From positions 1,550,001 to 1,614,000 of the forward strand of contig NZ_JARVWQ010000001.1 of assembly GCF_029846255.1 (NCBI RefSeq): a stretch of DNA of 64,000 bases, written 5' to 3'. The stretch is from Amnibacterium sp. CER49 (GTDB lineage: Bacteria; Actinomycetota; Actinomycetes; Actinomycetales; Microbacteriaceae). Positions 43,936 through 58,863 of this stretch are shown piece after piece. The notes beneath the pieces are model-generated. The model worked only from the letters and a program-made list of their open reading frames with translations, did not search any database and was not told the DNA's origin. A program made the position numbers and the translations under genes. The first letter of the stretch is position 1; every line of letters starts with the position of its first letter.

Positions 43936-44787
43936 TCAGCGCTCGAGGAAGACGCCGCGACCCGGCTCCGGCGATCCGGTCGCCGAGGCGTCCGTCACGG
44001 GCTTCGCGCCCGCGACGAGGCGGTCGAGCTCGTCGCCCGACACCGCCTGGGCGGGATGCGGTCCCGCGGCGAGGAGGCGCGGCAGCCACTCGAGCGGCAG
44101 CGGCCCCGGTGAGGCGAGCAGCACGAGGTTGCCGAACCGCCGCCCGCGCAGGACCTGCGGCTCGGCGAGCGCCGCGACGTGCGGCACCACGGCCTGCAGC
44201 GTCGCGAGCTGGCCGCGGGCGAACGGCAGGCCGGCGCCGTCCGCGACGTTCACGGCGAGCACCCCGTCGGGCGCGAGCAGGCGGGCGGCGAGCGAGTAGA
44301 ACTCGACCGTCGTCACGTGCGCGGGGATGCGCGACCCCGCGAAGACGTCGACGACCACGAGGTCCGCGGCACCGGTGAGGCCCTCCGGCATGCGCTCGGC
44401 GACGTCGCGGGCGTCGCCGTAGCGGATGCGGATCGATTCGCCCTTCGGCAGCGGCAGCCGTTCGCGGACGAGGTCGACGAGCGCCCGCTCGAGCTCGATC
44501 ACCTGCTGCCGCGACCCGGGCCGGGTCCACGCGACGTAGCGCGGCAGCGTGAGGCCGCCGGCGCCGAAGTGCACCGCGGTGATCGGCGCCCGGGGCTCGG
44601 CGAGCAGGTCGATGACGTGCCCGATGCGCGCGACGTACTCGAAGGCGAGGTCGGTGGGATCGACCGGGTTCACGCTCGACTGCGGCGTGCCGTCGACGAC
44701 GAGCTCGTAGCGCTCGGGGTTCCAGCGGTCGCGCTCGATCGTCGCGACCTGGCCGCCGGAGAGGAGCACCGAGTCGGAGGTCGCCAC
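43936..44787 (-). CDS. Spermidine-synthase-like SAM-dependent transferase
   Basis: 283 residues in the polyamine synthase/methyltransferase fold. HFGAGGLTLPRYVAWTRPGS near residue 72 is the SAM-binding region, VIELERALVDLVRERLPL near residue 95 holds the acidic loop, and LVVVDVFAGSRIPAHVTTVE near residue 145 is the core strand. The usual GGGDG of true spermidine synthase is altered to GAGGL, so it may not make spermidine. The GTG is six bases after TAATCT on the minus strand, pointing to a leaderless message. It is divergent from rpoB. Confidence 0.85.
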   Translation of the reverse strand: MATSDSVLLSGGQVATIERDRWNPERYELVVDGTPQSSVNPVDPTDLAFEYVARIGHVIDLLAEPRAPITAVHFGAGGLTLPRYVAWTRPGSRQQVIELERALVDLVRERLPLPKGESIRIRYGDARDVAERMPEGLTGAADLVVVDVFAGSRIPAHVTTVEFYSLAARLLAPDGVLAVNVADGAGLPFARGQLATLQAVVPHVAALAEPQVLRGRRFGNLVLLASPGPLPLEWLPRLLAAGPHPAQAVSGDELDRLVAGAKPVTDASATGSPEPGRGVFLER

Positions 44788-45243
44788 GCCGCGAGATTAG
44801 GCGACGCGCGGTGGGGCGTGCTGGGTCGGGAGGCCGGGCGCTCTCCCCAGCCGGGAACACCGGCTGTGGGCCCAGCTCGGCCGGCCGGACTGCCGGCGAC
44901 CTGGCGCCGCAGCAGCGGCGGCGCGAGGATGAGCCCAGTGATCGCGGGCAGCGCGCGGTTATAGCGCAGGCCGGGGGACGGGGTCAAGCATCCGGCTGGA
45001 CATGTCCCGTATCCGGGTCTATGCTTGTCCCTTGCGCTCACTGGTCGGCCCCTGCCACCAGTCGACTTCTCGCCCTCATATTGCGGTCGGCGATCCCGTG
45101 CGCCTGCTCTCGCTCGAAGCAAGAGCGTGGTGCGCCGGGCGGTCTCGAGCGCGCGGACACGCCGCTCCCTCCTCAACCGACACGACAGGAATCAGGACCG
45201 CGTCCAGCTCCGGCCGCGATCCTGACCGAAAGGTCCCATCTCC
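44788..45243. other. Intergenic region upstream of rpoB, 456 bases
   Basis: No protein-like frame was found. It holds the leaderless promoter of the spermidine-synthase-like gene (TAATCT, minus strand 44799-44794). It also holds the rpoB promoter, listed separately, and a leader of about 210 bases before rpoB. No L10/L12-type leader structure or riboswitch was recognised. Confidence 0.6.
44997..45025 (+). promoter_or_regulatory. rpoBC promoter
   Basis: TGGACA (44997-45002) and TATGCT (45020-45025) are separated by exactly 17 bases, close to the sigma-A consensus. This is the best promoter match in the window and lies about 210 bases before the rpoB start. Confidence 0.75.
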
Positions 45244-48762
<3,519 letters not shown>

Positions 48763-48815
48763 TCCGCGCCCACCCGAAGACAAACGACTCGAATCGCAAG
48801 TAGAGAAGAGATTCA

Positions 48816-52664
<3,849 letters not shown>

Positions 52665-52683
52665 TGTAGGTCTCCCTTCGAGA

Positions 52684-52720
52684 GGGCCCCTGGGAAGCGC
52701 TGAGCGCCTCCCAGGGGCCC
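52684..52720 (+). terminator. Intrinsic terminator of rpoBC
   Basis: GGGCCCCTGGGAAGCGC (52684-52700) pairs with GCGCCTCCCAGGGGCCC (52704-52720) with one A-C mismatch and loop TGA. TTTCC follows. It lies 20 bases after the rpoC stop codon. Confidence 0.88.
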
Positions 52721-52767
52721 TTTCCGTTGCCGGAGACGATCACGCCGTGCGCCGATCCAGCACGGCT

Positions 52768-52866
52768 CGCGGATCCGGAGAAATCGCGCGACACGCCGCC
52801 GCTCCGCCCCTCTGGACGGCGCGTCGTCCGAGAAGTCCGGATCCGCGCAGGAAGTCCGGATCCGCG
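52768..52866. repeat. Three copies of TCCGGATCCGCG in the rpoC-flagellar gap
   Basis: The 12-mer is present inverted at 52768-52779 and direct at 52836-52847 and 52855-52866. The two direct copies belong to a 16-base repeat (GAAGTCCGGATCCGCG) with a 19-base period. The 412-base gap 52665-53076 holds no other convincing gene. TAGCGT (52916-52921) could be a -10 for the following small gene. Confidence 0.55.
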
Positions 52867-53076
52867 AAGAGGGATGTGACCTCATTGGGGGGTGGAGCCG
52901 CAGGGGTGCGACACCTAGCGTGGGGAGGCACCGGTCACCCAGCCGGTATGCCGCGTTCCCCCGACGCGCTCCCTACCCCCGTACGGAAACCCCGTGACCA
53001 CGCTGCCTCCCGTGGCCCGTGCCGCTCGCCCGAGCGCGTCCCGAGCCCCCCAGTCCGAAGCCGGACGGATCCGCTG

Positions 53077-53484
53077 ATGCTCCGTCCCTACCGTCTCGAG
53101 CGCGAGCTCGACCGCGCCGTCGCCCAGTGGCTCGCGTGGCTCCCCCGCTGGGACCCCGCCGCCGCCCGCCGGCGCGACGGCCTCTGTCCCGCCTGCCCGT
53201 CCTGGGCGGACGAGCTCGACCTGACCGACGTCCCGCACGGTGCCCTGCACGCCCTCGTGACCGCCCTCGACGGGCTCGTCACGGAGCACGTGCGCCGCTC
53301 CCTCGCCCTGCAGCCGTTCCTCGGCCAGGACGACGTCGACGGGCTGCGCAGCCGGCTCCGGTCGGACGCGGCGGCGTGCGTCGGGCGGCAGCGGTCGCAG
53401 ATCCTCCGCACCATCGACGCCTACGTCGAGCCGCGGGTGCAGGAGCTCGCCGACCGGCTGCTGCAGGAGCTCTGCGGCGAGTAG
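53077..53484 (+). CDS. Hypothetical protein next to the flagellar operon
   Basis: 135 residues, family not recognised. It is helical and charged, with one CxxC pair (LCPACPSW near residue 40), and ends in LADRLLQELCGE. The start is uncertain: ATG at 53077 gives MLRPYRLERELDRA, while an in-frame ATG at 52948 would add 43 proline- and arginine-rich residues. Neither has a clear ribosome site. It converges on fliW, with five bases between stop codons. Its position suggests but does not prove a motility link. Confidence 0.5.
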   Translation: MLRPYRLERELDRAVAQWLAWLPRWDPAAARRRDGLCPACPSWADELDLTDVPHGALHALVTALDGLVTEHVRRSLALQPFLGQDDVDGLRSRLRSDAAACVGRQRSQILRTIDAYVEPRVQELADRLLQELCGE

Positions 53485-53489
53485 CCGCC

Positions 53490-53888
53490 TCAAGCGGCGA
53501 TGAGCTCGGCCTGCAGCGGCCAGTCCTCCTCGAGGATCACCTGCGTCGCGCTGGCCGACCCGGCGTTCACGAGGATCGGCGCGAGCAGGTTCACGACGGG
53601 CGCCTCGGCGGCGAGCGTCGCGACGACGTAGACGTCGAGCTCCGCAGGGCTCGCAGCGCCGAGGCGCGCGAGCTGCTCCGCGGGGATGCCGGGGGCGTAC
53701 TCCGGCACGTAGAAGCGCGGGTCGACGAGGAACAGGCGCAGGTCGGCGCCCGCCAGGTCACGCAGGGTGTAGAGGCCGACGCCGCCCGGCACGGGCGCGA
53801 GCTCGAACTCGACGAGCGGGGCGAGCCCCGGCGGGGGAGCGGTGAACGTGAGGCGCAGGGCGTTGCTGACAGGTGCGGAAAGGCTCAT
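53490..53888 (-). CDS. fliW: Flagellar assembly factor FliW
   Basis: 132 residues. The beta-barrel family pattern ends with VVNLLAPILVNAGSASATQV and ILEEDWPLQAEL, the conserved FliW C-terminal region. FliW binds newly made flagellin and, in many bacteria, sequesters the translational repressor CsrA. No csrA gene is visible next to it here. Its ATG overlaps the flgL stop codon by four bases (ATGA). It is the last gene of the flgN-flgK-flgL-fliW unit. Confidence 0.92.
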   Translation of the reverse strand: MSLSAPVSNALRLTFTAPPPGLAPLVEFELAPVPGGVGLYTLRDLAGADLRLFLVDPRFYVPEYAPGIPAEQLARLGAASPAELDVYVVATLAAEAPVVNLLAPILVNAGSASATQVILEEDWPLQAELIAA

Positions 53889-54778
53889 CGGAGGTAGTTC
53901 ATCAGGGTCTGTTGGAGGCTCTGCGCGGTCACGGCGAGGGCGGTCTGGTAGGTGAGCTCCTGGCTCTTCAGGTCGATGAGGACCTGAGCGGCGTCCGCGT
54001 CCTCGATGCCGGAGCGCTGGGTCTCGAGCGCCGTGGAGGTGTTGCCGTTCTCGGTCTTGGCCTGCTGGAGGCGAGCGTAGTGCGCACCGACCACGGCGTG
54101 CTCGGCGCTCAGCCTCGTCGTCGCCGTCTGCAGGGCCGTCAGGCCGTTCGTCACGGCCGCCTGGTCGCCCGAGCGCAGCGCTGCGGAGATCGAGTCGATC
54201 GTGGCGAACACGGACGACGACCCGGTGCCGTAGGCCGCGGCGCCGTCAGCCGACACCGGCACGGTCTCGGTCGCTGACACCCGCCGGTCGACGGTGCTGC
54301 CGCTCGCGCCGCTGTACGCGTAGGTCGTGCCGTCGAAGGCGGCCCCCGAGTCGGAGTTGCCGGCGAAGACGGTGCGTCCGAGGTACTTCGTGTTCGCCTG
54401 CCCGAGCAGGTCGGCCTTCAGCCCGTCGAGCTGCGTCGCGAGGGCCTCGCGGCTCGCGGGCGACAGGGTGGCGCCGTTCGCGCCCTGCACCGTCAGGTCG
54501 ACGGCCTGCCGGAGCGCGTTCTCCGACGAGGTGAGCGACGCGTCGACGGTCGCGAGCCAGCCCAGGCCGTCCGCGATGTTCGTGCCGTACTGCGCGGTCG
54601 CGCGCTGCTGGGCGCGCACCTGCAGCGCCGCGGCGGCCGCGGTCGGGTCGTCCGAGGGCTTCGTGATCCGCGAGCCGGAGCTCGACTCGTCCTGCAGCTG
54701 CGAGAGGCGCACCTTCGCGGTCGAGATGCGCTGCTGCGACGACTGGTAGATCTGCTGGCTGGTGACGCGGCCGATCAT
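53885..54778 (-). CDS. flgL: Flagellar hook-associated protein 3
   Basis: 297 residues. The flagellin-like N-terminal coiled segment reads TSQQIYQSSQQRISTAKVRL and SGSRITKPSDDPTAAAAALQ. The C-terminal coil ends SQELTYQTALAVTAQSLQQT. FlgL forms the hook-filament junction together with FlgK and is exported by the flagellar type III system. It starts three bases after the flgK stop codon, so the two are co-translated. Confidence 0.93.
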   Translation of the reverse strand: MIGRVTSQQIYQSSQQRISTAKVRLSQLQDESSSGSRITKPSDDPTAAAAALQVRAQQRATAQYGTNIADGLGWLATVDASLTSSENALRQAVDLTVQGANGATLSPASREALATQLDGLKADLLGQANTKYLGRTVFAGNSDSGAAFDGTTYAYSGASGSTVDRRVSATETVPVSADGAAAYGTGSSSVFATIDSISAALRSGDQAAVTNGLTALQTATTRLSAEHAVVGAHYARLQQAKTENGNTSTALETQRSGIEDADAAQVLIDLKSQELTYQTALAVTAQSLQQTLMNYLR

Positions 54779-54781
54779 GCG

Positions 54782-56209
54782 TTACGCCCCGATCCCCATC
54801 TTGTTGATGATGGTGTCGAGCATCGAGTCGACCGTCGTCAGCACCCGGGCCGCGGCCTGGTAGGCGTGCTGGAAGGTCACGAGGTTCGCCGTCTCCTCGT
54901 CGAGGTCGACGCCGCTCTCCGAGGTCTGCGCGGTGGTCGCCGCCTTGGACGCCGAGTCGGCGAGGCTCGACTGCGCCGTCGCGCTCTGCGACTGGACGCC
55001 GATCTTCGACACGAACGAGGTCCACGCCGCGTCGGGGGAGCCGGAGGCCGAGCCGAGCTGCGAGATCGCGTCGGCGATGCTGCCGTCGGCGGTGCCCTTC
55101 GCGGGGTCGGCGGCCGCGATGCCGGTGGCGTCGGTCGGCACGACCGAGAGGCTCAGCGCCGCGGGGCCGGTGGTGCCGACCCTGAAGAAGTCGAGGCCCG
55201 TCGCGCCGGAGGTGGTGCTGCCCTGCTGGTGCAGCGCGTTCACCTGGCTCGCCAGCGAGGTCGCGAGGTCGTTGTAGACCTTCGCCGCCTCCGCGTAGAC
55301 GCCGCCGGAGCCGCCGGCCGCGGGACCGGCGAGGGTGCTGAGGCGCGCGGCGACCTCGCCGCCGTCGACCGCGGCGGTGCGTCCGGTGTCCGTCCACTCG
55401 AGCCGCACCGGGTCGGTGCCCGCGGCGGCGAGGTCGTTCGTCCCGGCGACGCGGAGCGACCGGGCTGTGACGCCGGAGACGATCGCGTTGCCGCCGATCG
55501 AGACGTCGACGGTGCCGTCGGTGTTCACCCGCGTCGTGGCGCCGGCGAGCGTCGCGAGGGTGCCGAGCGCGGTGTCGCGCTGGTCGATCAGCTCGTTCGC
55601 GCCCGCGCCCGAGAGCTGCGTGCGGTTGATCTGGTCGTTCAGCGTCGCGACCTGCTTCGCCGCCGCGTTGATCGTGGCGACGGTGGTCGAGAGGGCGGTG
55701 CGGGAGCCGCTCCACGCGTTCGTGGCGGCGGTGTAGCCGGCGCTGATCCGGTTGGCGACCAGCTGCCCCTGACCGATCAGCACGGCCGCCTGCGCCGCCG
55801 AGGTCTGCGTCGACCCGGCATCGTTCGCCATGCCCTGCCAGTCGGCCCAGAAGTCCGACAGCGCCGAGGAGATGCCGGTGGTCCCCGGCTCGTTCAGCGA
55901 GCCCTCGACCGAGGACACCGCGGAGGCGGTCGTCGACCAGTAGCTGCTCGTGCCCGCCGTGGTGCGCACCCGGGCGTTCAGCATCTCGTCGGTGATGCGG
56001 GAGATCCCGGTCACCTTGACGCCCTGCCCGACCTGGTCGCCTCGGAAGGAGGCGGCGGGCGCGACCGCGACCTCGGCCTGGTCGACCCGCTGCCGGGTGT
56101 AGCCGACGGTGTTCGCGTTCGAGACGTTCTGCCCGGTCACCTCGAGCGCCGCACGCGCGGCGGCGAGGCCGCTGTACGCGGTGCCCAGGATCCCGAACGT
56201 GCCGGCCAT
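54782..56209 (-). CDS. flgK: Flagellar hook-associated protein 1
   Basis: 475 residues. GTAYSGLAAARAALEVTGQN near the N-terminus is the rod/hook/HAP signature, continuing VSNANTVGYTRQRV. The C-terminus VDLDEETANLVTFQHAYQAA with a final coil is the matching FlgK end. It is a structural component of the junction between hook and filament. The ATG at 56209 shares a base with the flgN stop codon (TGATG). Confidence 0.95.
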   Translation of the reverse strand: MAGTFGILGTAYSGLAAARAALEVTGQNVSNANTVGYTRQRVDQAEVAVAPAASFRGDQVGQGVKVTGISRITDEMLNARVRTTAGTSSYWSTTASAVSSVEGSLNEPGTTGISSALSDFWADWQGMANDAGSTQTSAAQAAVLIGQGQLVANRISAGYTAATNAWSGSRTALSTTVATINAAAKQVATLNDQINRTQLSGAGANELIDQRDTALGTLATLAGATTRVNTDGTVDVSIGGNAIVSGVTARSLRVAGTNDLAAAGTDPVRLEWTDTGRTAAVDGGEVAARLSTLAGPAAGGSGGVYAEAAKVYNDLATSLASQVNALHQQGSTTSGATGLDFFRVGTTGPAALSLSVVPTDATGIAAADPAKGTADGSIADAISQLGSASGSPDAAWTSFVSKIGVQSQSATAQSSLADSASKAATTAQTSESGVDLDEETANLVTFQHAYQAAARVLTTVDSMLDTIINKMGIGA

Positions 56210-56709
56210 CAGCCCTGCCGATCGAAGAGGTGCGCGAAGGCGCCCGAGCGCATGCCGGTCGCGGCGCCGCGCCCGTCGTAGCCGCTGCCCGCGGGCGCGC
56301 CCGCGCCGACGGTGGCGAGCGTCTCCTGCGTCGCGCGCGTCGCGGCCCGCAGGTACGTGAGGTTCGTGTCGCGCACGTCGGCGATCTGCGCGGTGAGCGC
56401 CGTCAGCGCGGCGAGGTGCGAGGAGAAGAGGTCGCGCCACAGGTCCGACGGGGAGCCCTCGACGAGCTGCCGCAGCGTCGCGTCCTCGGGCAGGCCCCAC
56501 TCCACCGCGACGGCGGAGGCCTCGACGGTGCGCTCGATGCCAGCGGTCCGCAGGTGCCCGAGCACCGCCTCGACCTCGCGGGTGGCGTGGTGCAGCCACT
56601 TCGAGCGGCCCGCGGTGAGCAGCAGCTGCTCCTCCTCGAGCTTGAACACGAGCAGCTCGAGCAGCTCGCGCTCGCGCCAGAGCAGGTTCGACAGCTCGTT
56701 CGCGCTCAT
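56209..56709 (-). CDS. flgN: Flagellar export chaperone FlgN family protein
   Basis: 166 residues. LLWRERELLELLVFKLEEEQ near the N-terminus and a long helical body fit FlgN, the cytoplasmic chaperone of FlgK and FlgL, which are encoded immediately after. The last 35 residues are Gly/Ala-rich. GGGAGGAGCGGG precedes the ATG at 56709. The longer open frame upstream is rejected for lack of family sequence. First gene of the minus-strand flagellar unit. Confidence 0.88.
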   Translation of the reverse strand: MSANELSNLLWRERELLELLVFKLEEEQLLLTAGRSKWLHHATREVEAVLGHLRTAGIERTVEASAVAVEWGLPEDATLRQLVEGSPSDLWRDLFSSHLAALTALTAQIADVRDTNLTYLRAATRATQETLATVGAGAPAGSGYDGRGAATGMRSGAFAHLFDRQG

Positions 56710-56848
56710 CCCGCTCCTCCCGGCTCGACTCCGCGGTACCCCGGGACCTATCGGCACGTCGCGCCGATCGGTCAGCGCGCGCCGCGCCCGGCCCCGGTCG
56801 CTCGGAGTGTAGAGGCGCGCAGTTCCGCGGCCCGGGAGGCGCGGCCGT

Positions 56849-56879
56849 CCCCGAACTGGGGGAGTCGCGGGGCTGACGC
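56849..56879 (+). promoter_or_regulatory. Flagellar box 1: C4-N5-G4 inverted repeat plus GCTGACGC
   Basis: CCCCGAACTGGGGG (56849-56862) is followed after nine bases by GCTGACGC (56872-56879), 103 bases before the sigma-factor gene. The same pair of elements occurs before flgB and, with the repeat inverted, before fliC. Function is inferred from recurrence. Confidence 0.5.
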
Positions 56880-56981
56880 CGAACCGGTCCGCGTCCGCCG
56901 CCTCTGACGAACCGCTTCCTACGCTCACGACCGCCGGAGGGATCCGGTCTGCAGCTCCGTCGAACACCGCTGGGGGACCCC

Positions 56982-57803
56982 ATGACCGCACGCGCCGAGC
57001 GCGACGCCCTGGTGCGCGAGCACCTGGTGATCGTCGGCTACATCGTCCAGGAGGTCGCCCGCAAGGCGCCCCACGTCTCCCGCGACGACCTCGCGTCGGC
57101 CGGCGCCCTCGGCCTGCTGCTCGCGGCGCAGTCGTTCGACCCCGCCCTCGGCGTCCCCTTCAGTGCATACGCGCGCCGGCGCATCACCGGCGCGATCGCC
57201 GACGAGATGCGCGCGGCCGACTGGGCGAGCCGCACCGCTCGCAAGCGGATCAAGGACTCGCTACAGGTGCAGGAGGCCCTGACGAACGCCCTGGGGCGGG
57301 CGCCGTCGACGGACGAGATGGCGGAGTCGCTCGGCGTCGACCGCCGCAGCGTCGAGTCGGCGATCGCGGACTCGACCCGGTCCGTCGCGTCGCTCGACGA
57401 GGGCGTGGCCGACCTCGTCGCCGCCGACGCAGCCACACCGGAGGACGTCGTGCTGGAGACGGAGCGCACCCGGTACGTGCGCGCCGCGGTCGCCTCGCTG
57501 CCCGAGCGGATGCGCTACATCGTCGAGCAGATCTACTTCCACGACCGCGGGGTGGGGGAGCTGGCAGAGGAGCTCGGGCTCACGCATTCCGCCGTCTCGC
57601 AGCAGCGCACGGAGGCCGTGCGGCTCATGCGCGACGGTCTCGAGCGCCACTACGCCGCCGCGCAGCCGGCGGAGGAGGCGCACTCGAAGCTCGCCCCGGC
57701 GCGTCGTGCCGCCTACCTTGCACGTCTCGCCGAGACTGCGACCGCGGCGATGCGCACCGCGCCTCCCGCTTCCGCCCCGGGGATGCTCTCCGCGGCGGGA
57801 TGA
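56982..57803 (+). CDS. FliA/WhiG-type sigma-70 factor
   Basis: 273 residues. Region 2 (DDLASAGALGLLLAAQSFDP then YARRRITGAIADEMRAADWA) and region 3 (SRTARKRIKDSLQVQEAL) have the FliA/WhiG pattern. Region 4 spans SLPERMRYIVEQIYFHDRG and LAEELGLTHSAVSQQRTEAV. The C-terminal 55 residues are an Ala-rich tail beyond region 4. It probably directs transcription of fliC and other late flagellar genes, being encoded just before fliC. No FlgM-like anti-sigma gene is seen in the window. GGGGGA is upstream of the ATG. Confidence 0.9.
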   Translation: MTARAERDALVREHLVIVGYIVQEVARKAPHVSRDDLASAGALGLLLAAQSFDPALGVPFSAYARRRITGAIADEMRAADWASRTARKRIKDSLQVQEALTNALGRAPSTDEMAESLGVDRRSVESAIADSTRSVASLDEGVADLVAADAATPEDVVLETERTRYVRAAVASLPERMRYIVEQIYFHDRGVGELAEELGLTHSAVSQQRTEAVRLMRDGLERHYAAAQPAEEAHSKLAPARRAAYLARLAETATAAMRTAPPASAPGMLSAAG

Positions 57804-57814
57804 ATCGGCTGCCG

Positions 57815-57844
57815 TTGACCCCTCTTCGGGAAAACCGCTAACGG
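57815..57844 (+). promoter_or_regulatory. fliC promoter region with flagellar box 2
   Basis: CCCCTCTTCGGG (57819-57830) is the reverse complement of the box found before flgB. GCTAACGG (57837-57844) follows six bases later. TTGACC (57815-57820) sits 18 bases before TAACGG and could be a -35. The fliC leader would be about 90 bases. Confidence 0.55.
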
Positions 57845-57934
57845 CGGCGGAACCGGAGCCGATCGGTATTCGCGTCGGACCACGGATGGACCGCGAACAA
57901 CAACACCAGAACCCCAGACATCACGGAGGAAGCA

Positions 57935-58765
57935 ATGGGATTCGCAATCAACACCAACATCGATGCGCTCAACACGTATCGGAACCTGACGAACGTGCAG
58001 AACTCGCTGTCGTCGTCCCTCGCCAAGCTGTCGAGCGGTCTCCGCATCAACAACGCCGGCGATGACGCGGCGGGCCTCACGATCTCGACCGCCCTCGGCT
58101 CGCAGGTGTCCGGCCTCCAGCAGGCCAGCCGCAACGCCCAGGACGGTGTCTCGGTGGTGCAGACCGCGGACGGCGGCCTCTCGCAGGCCCAGTCGCTCCT
58201 CGGCCGTCTCCGTGACCTCGCGGTGCAGGCGGGCAACGACTCGAACAGCGCCACGGCTCGTACCGCCATCCAGACGGAGGCGACGAGCATCACCAACGAG
58301 CTCACCCGCCTGAGCACCGCCGTGAAGTTCAACGGCACCGCGCTGCTCGACGGCACCGCCACGGCCCTCACCTTCCAGGTGGGTGCGGACGCGGGTGCGG
58401 ACAACCAGATCGCGGTGAACCTGTCCAGCGCGAACCTGGGCGGCATCGCGACGACGCTCGCCAGCAACTCCTACGCCAGCGCGTCGGCGGCGCAGTCGTC
58501 GATCACGGCGATCGACACCGCCCTCGGGACGGTCTCCACCGCGCGCGCCAGCATCGGCGCGCTCGAGAACCGCTTCGCCAGCGCGGTGTCGACGATCAGC
58601 ACGTCGATCACCAACCTGTCCGCTGCGAAGAGCCGCATCACCGACGTCGACATGGCGCAGGAGATGGTCAACTACTCGCGGTCGAACGTGCTGTCGCAGG
58701 CCGGCACGGCCATGCTCGCGCAGGCCAACGCCAGCACGCAGGGCATCCTGAAGCTGCTGCAGTAG
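57935..58765 (+). CDS. fliC: Flagellin
   Basis: 276 residues, a short flagellin with almost no variable D2/D3 region. The N-terminal D0-D1 is INTNIDALNTYRNLTNVQNS and SSGLRINNAGDDAAGLTIS. The C-terminal D1-D0 has SRITDVDMAQEMVNYSRSNV, then AMLAQANASTQGILKLLQ. It is the filament subunit, exported through the flagellar channel. A strong ribosome site (GGAGGAAGCA) and a strong terminator after the gene fit high expression. Confidence 0.97.
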   Translation: MGFAINTNIDALNTYRNLTNVQNSLSSSLAKLSSGLRINNAGDDAAGLTISTALGSQVSGLQQASRNAQDGVSVVQTADGGLSQAQSLLGRLRDLAVQAGNDSNSATARTAIQTEATSITNELTRLSTAVKFNGTALLDGTATALTFQVGADAGADNQIAVNLSSANLGGIATTLASNSYASASAAQSSITAIDTALGTVSTARASIGALENRFASAVSTISTSITNLSAAKSRITDVDMAQEMVNYSRSNVLSQAGTAMLAQANASTQGILKLLQ

Positions 58766-58786
58766 TCGCAGCCGCATCACCAACGC

Positions 58787-58820
58787 ACGGTGGCGCGGGA
58801 GCTCGCTCCCGCGCCACCGT
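58787..58820 (+). terminator. Terminator after fliC
   Basis: ACGGTGGCGCGGGAGC (58787-58802) is exactly complementary to GCTCCCGCGCCACCGT (58805-58820). It lies 22 bases after the stop codon and 44 bases before fliD. It probably limits read-through so that flagellin exceeds cap protein. Confidence 0.85.
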
Positions 58821-58863
58821 CGTCTGACGTACCCGACCACCCGGAGCAGGGGAGGAGCACCGC

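Noticed and set aside
44788-45243. Riboswitch or ribosomal-protein leader upstream of rpoB
   Set aside because: No conserved aptamer-like structure or attenuator could be recognised by eye. Only the promoter is supported.
52832-52866. Possible CRISPR-like repeat pair
   Set aside because: Only two 16-base copies with a three-base spacer and no cas genes. Recorded as a regulatory-type repeat instead.
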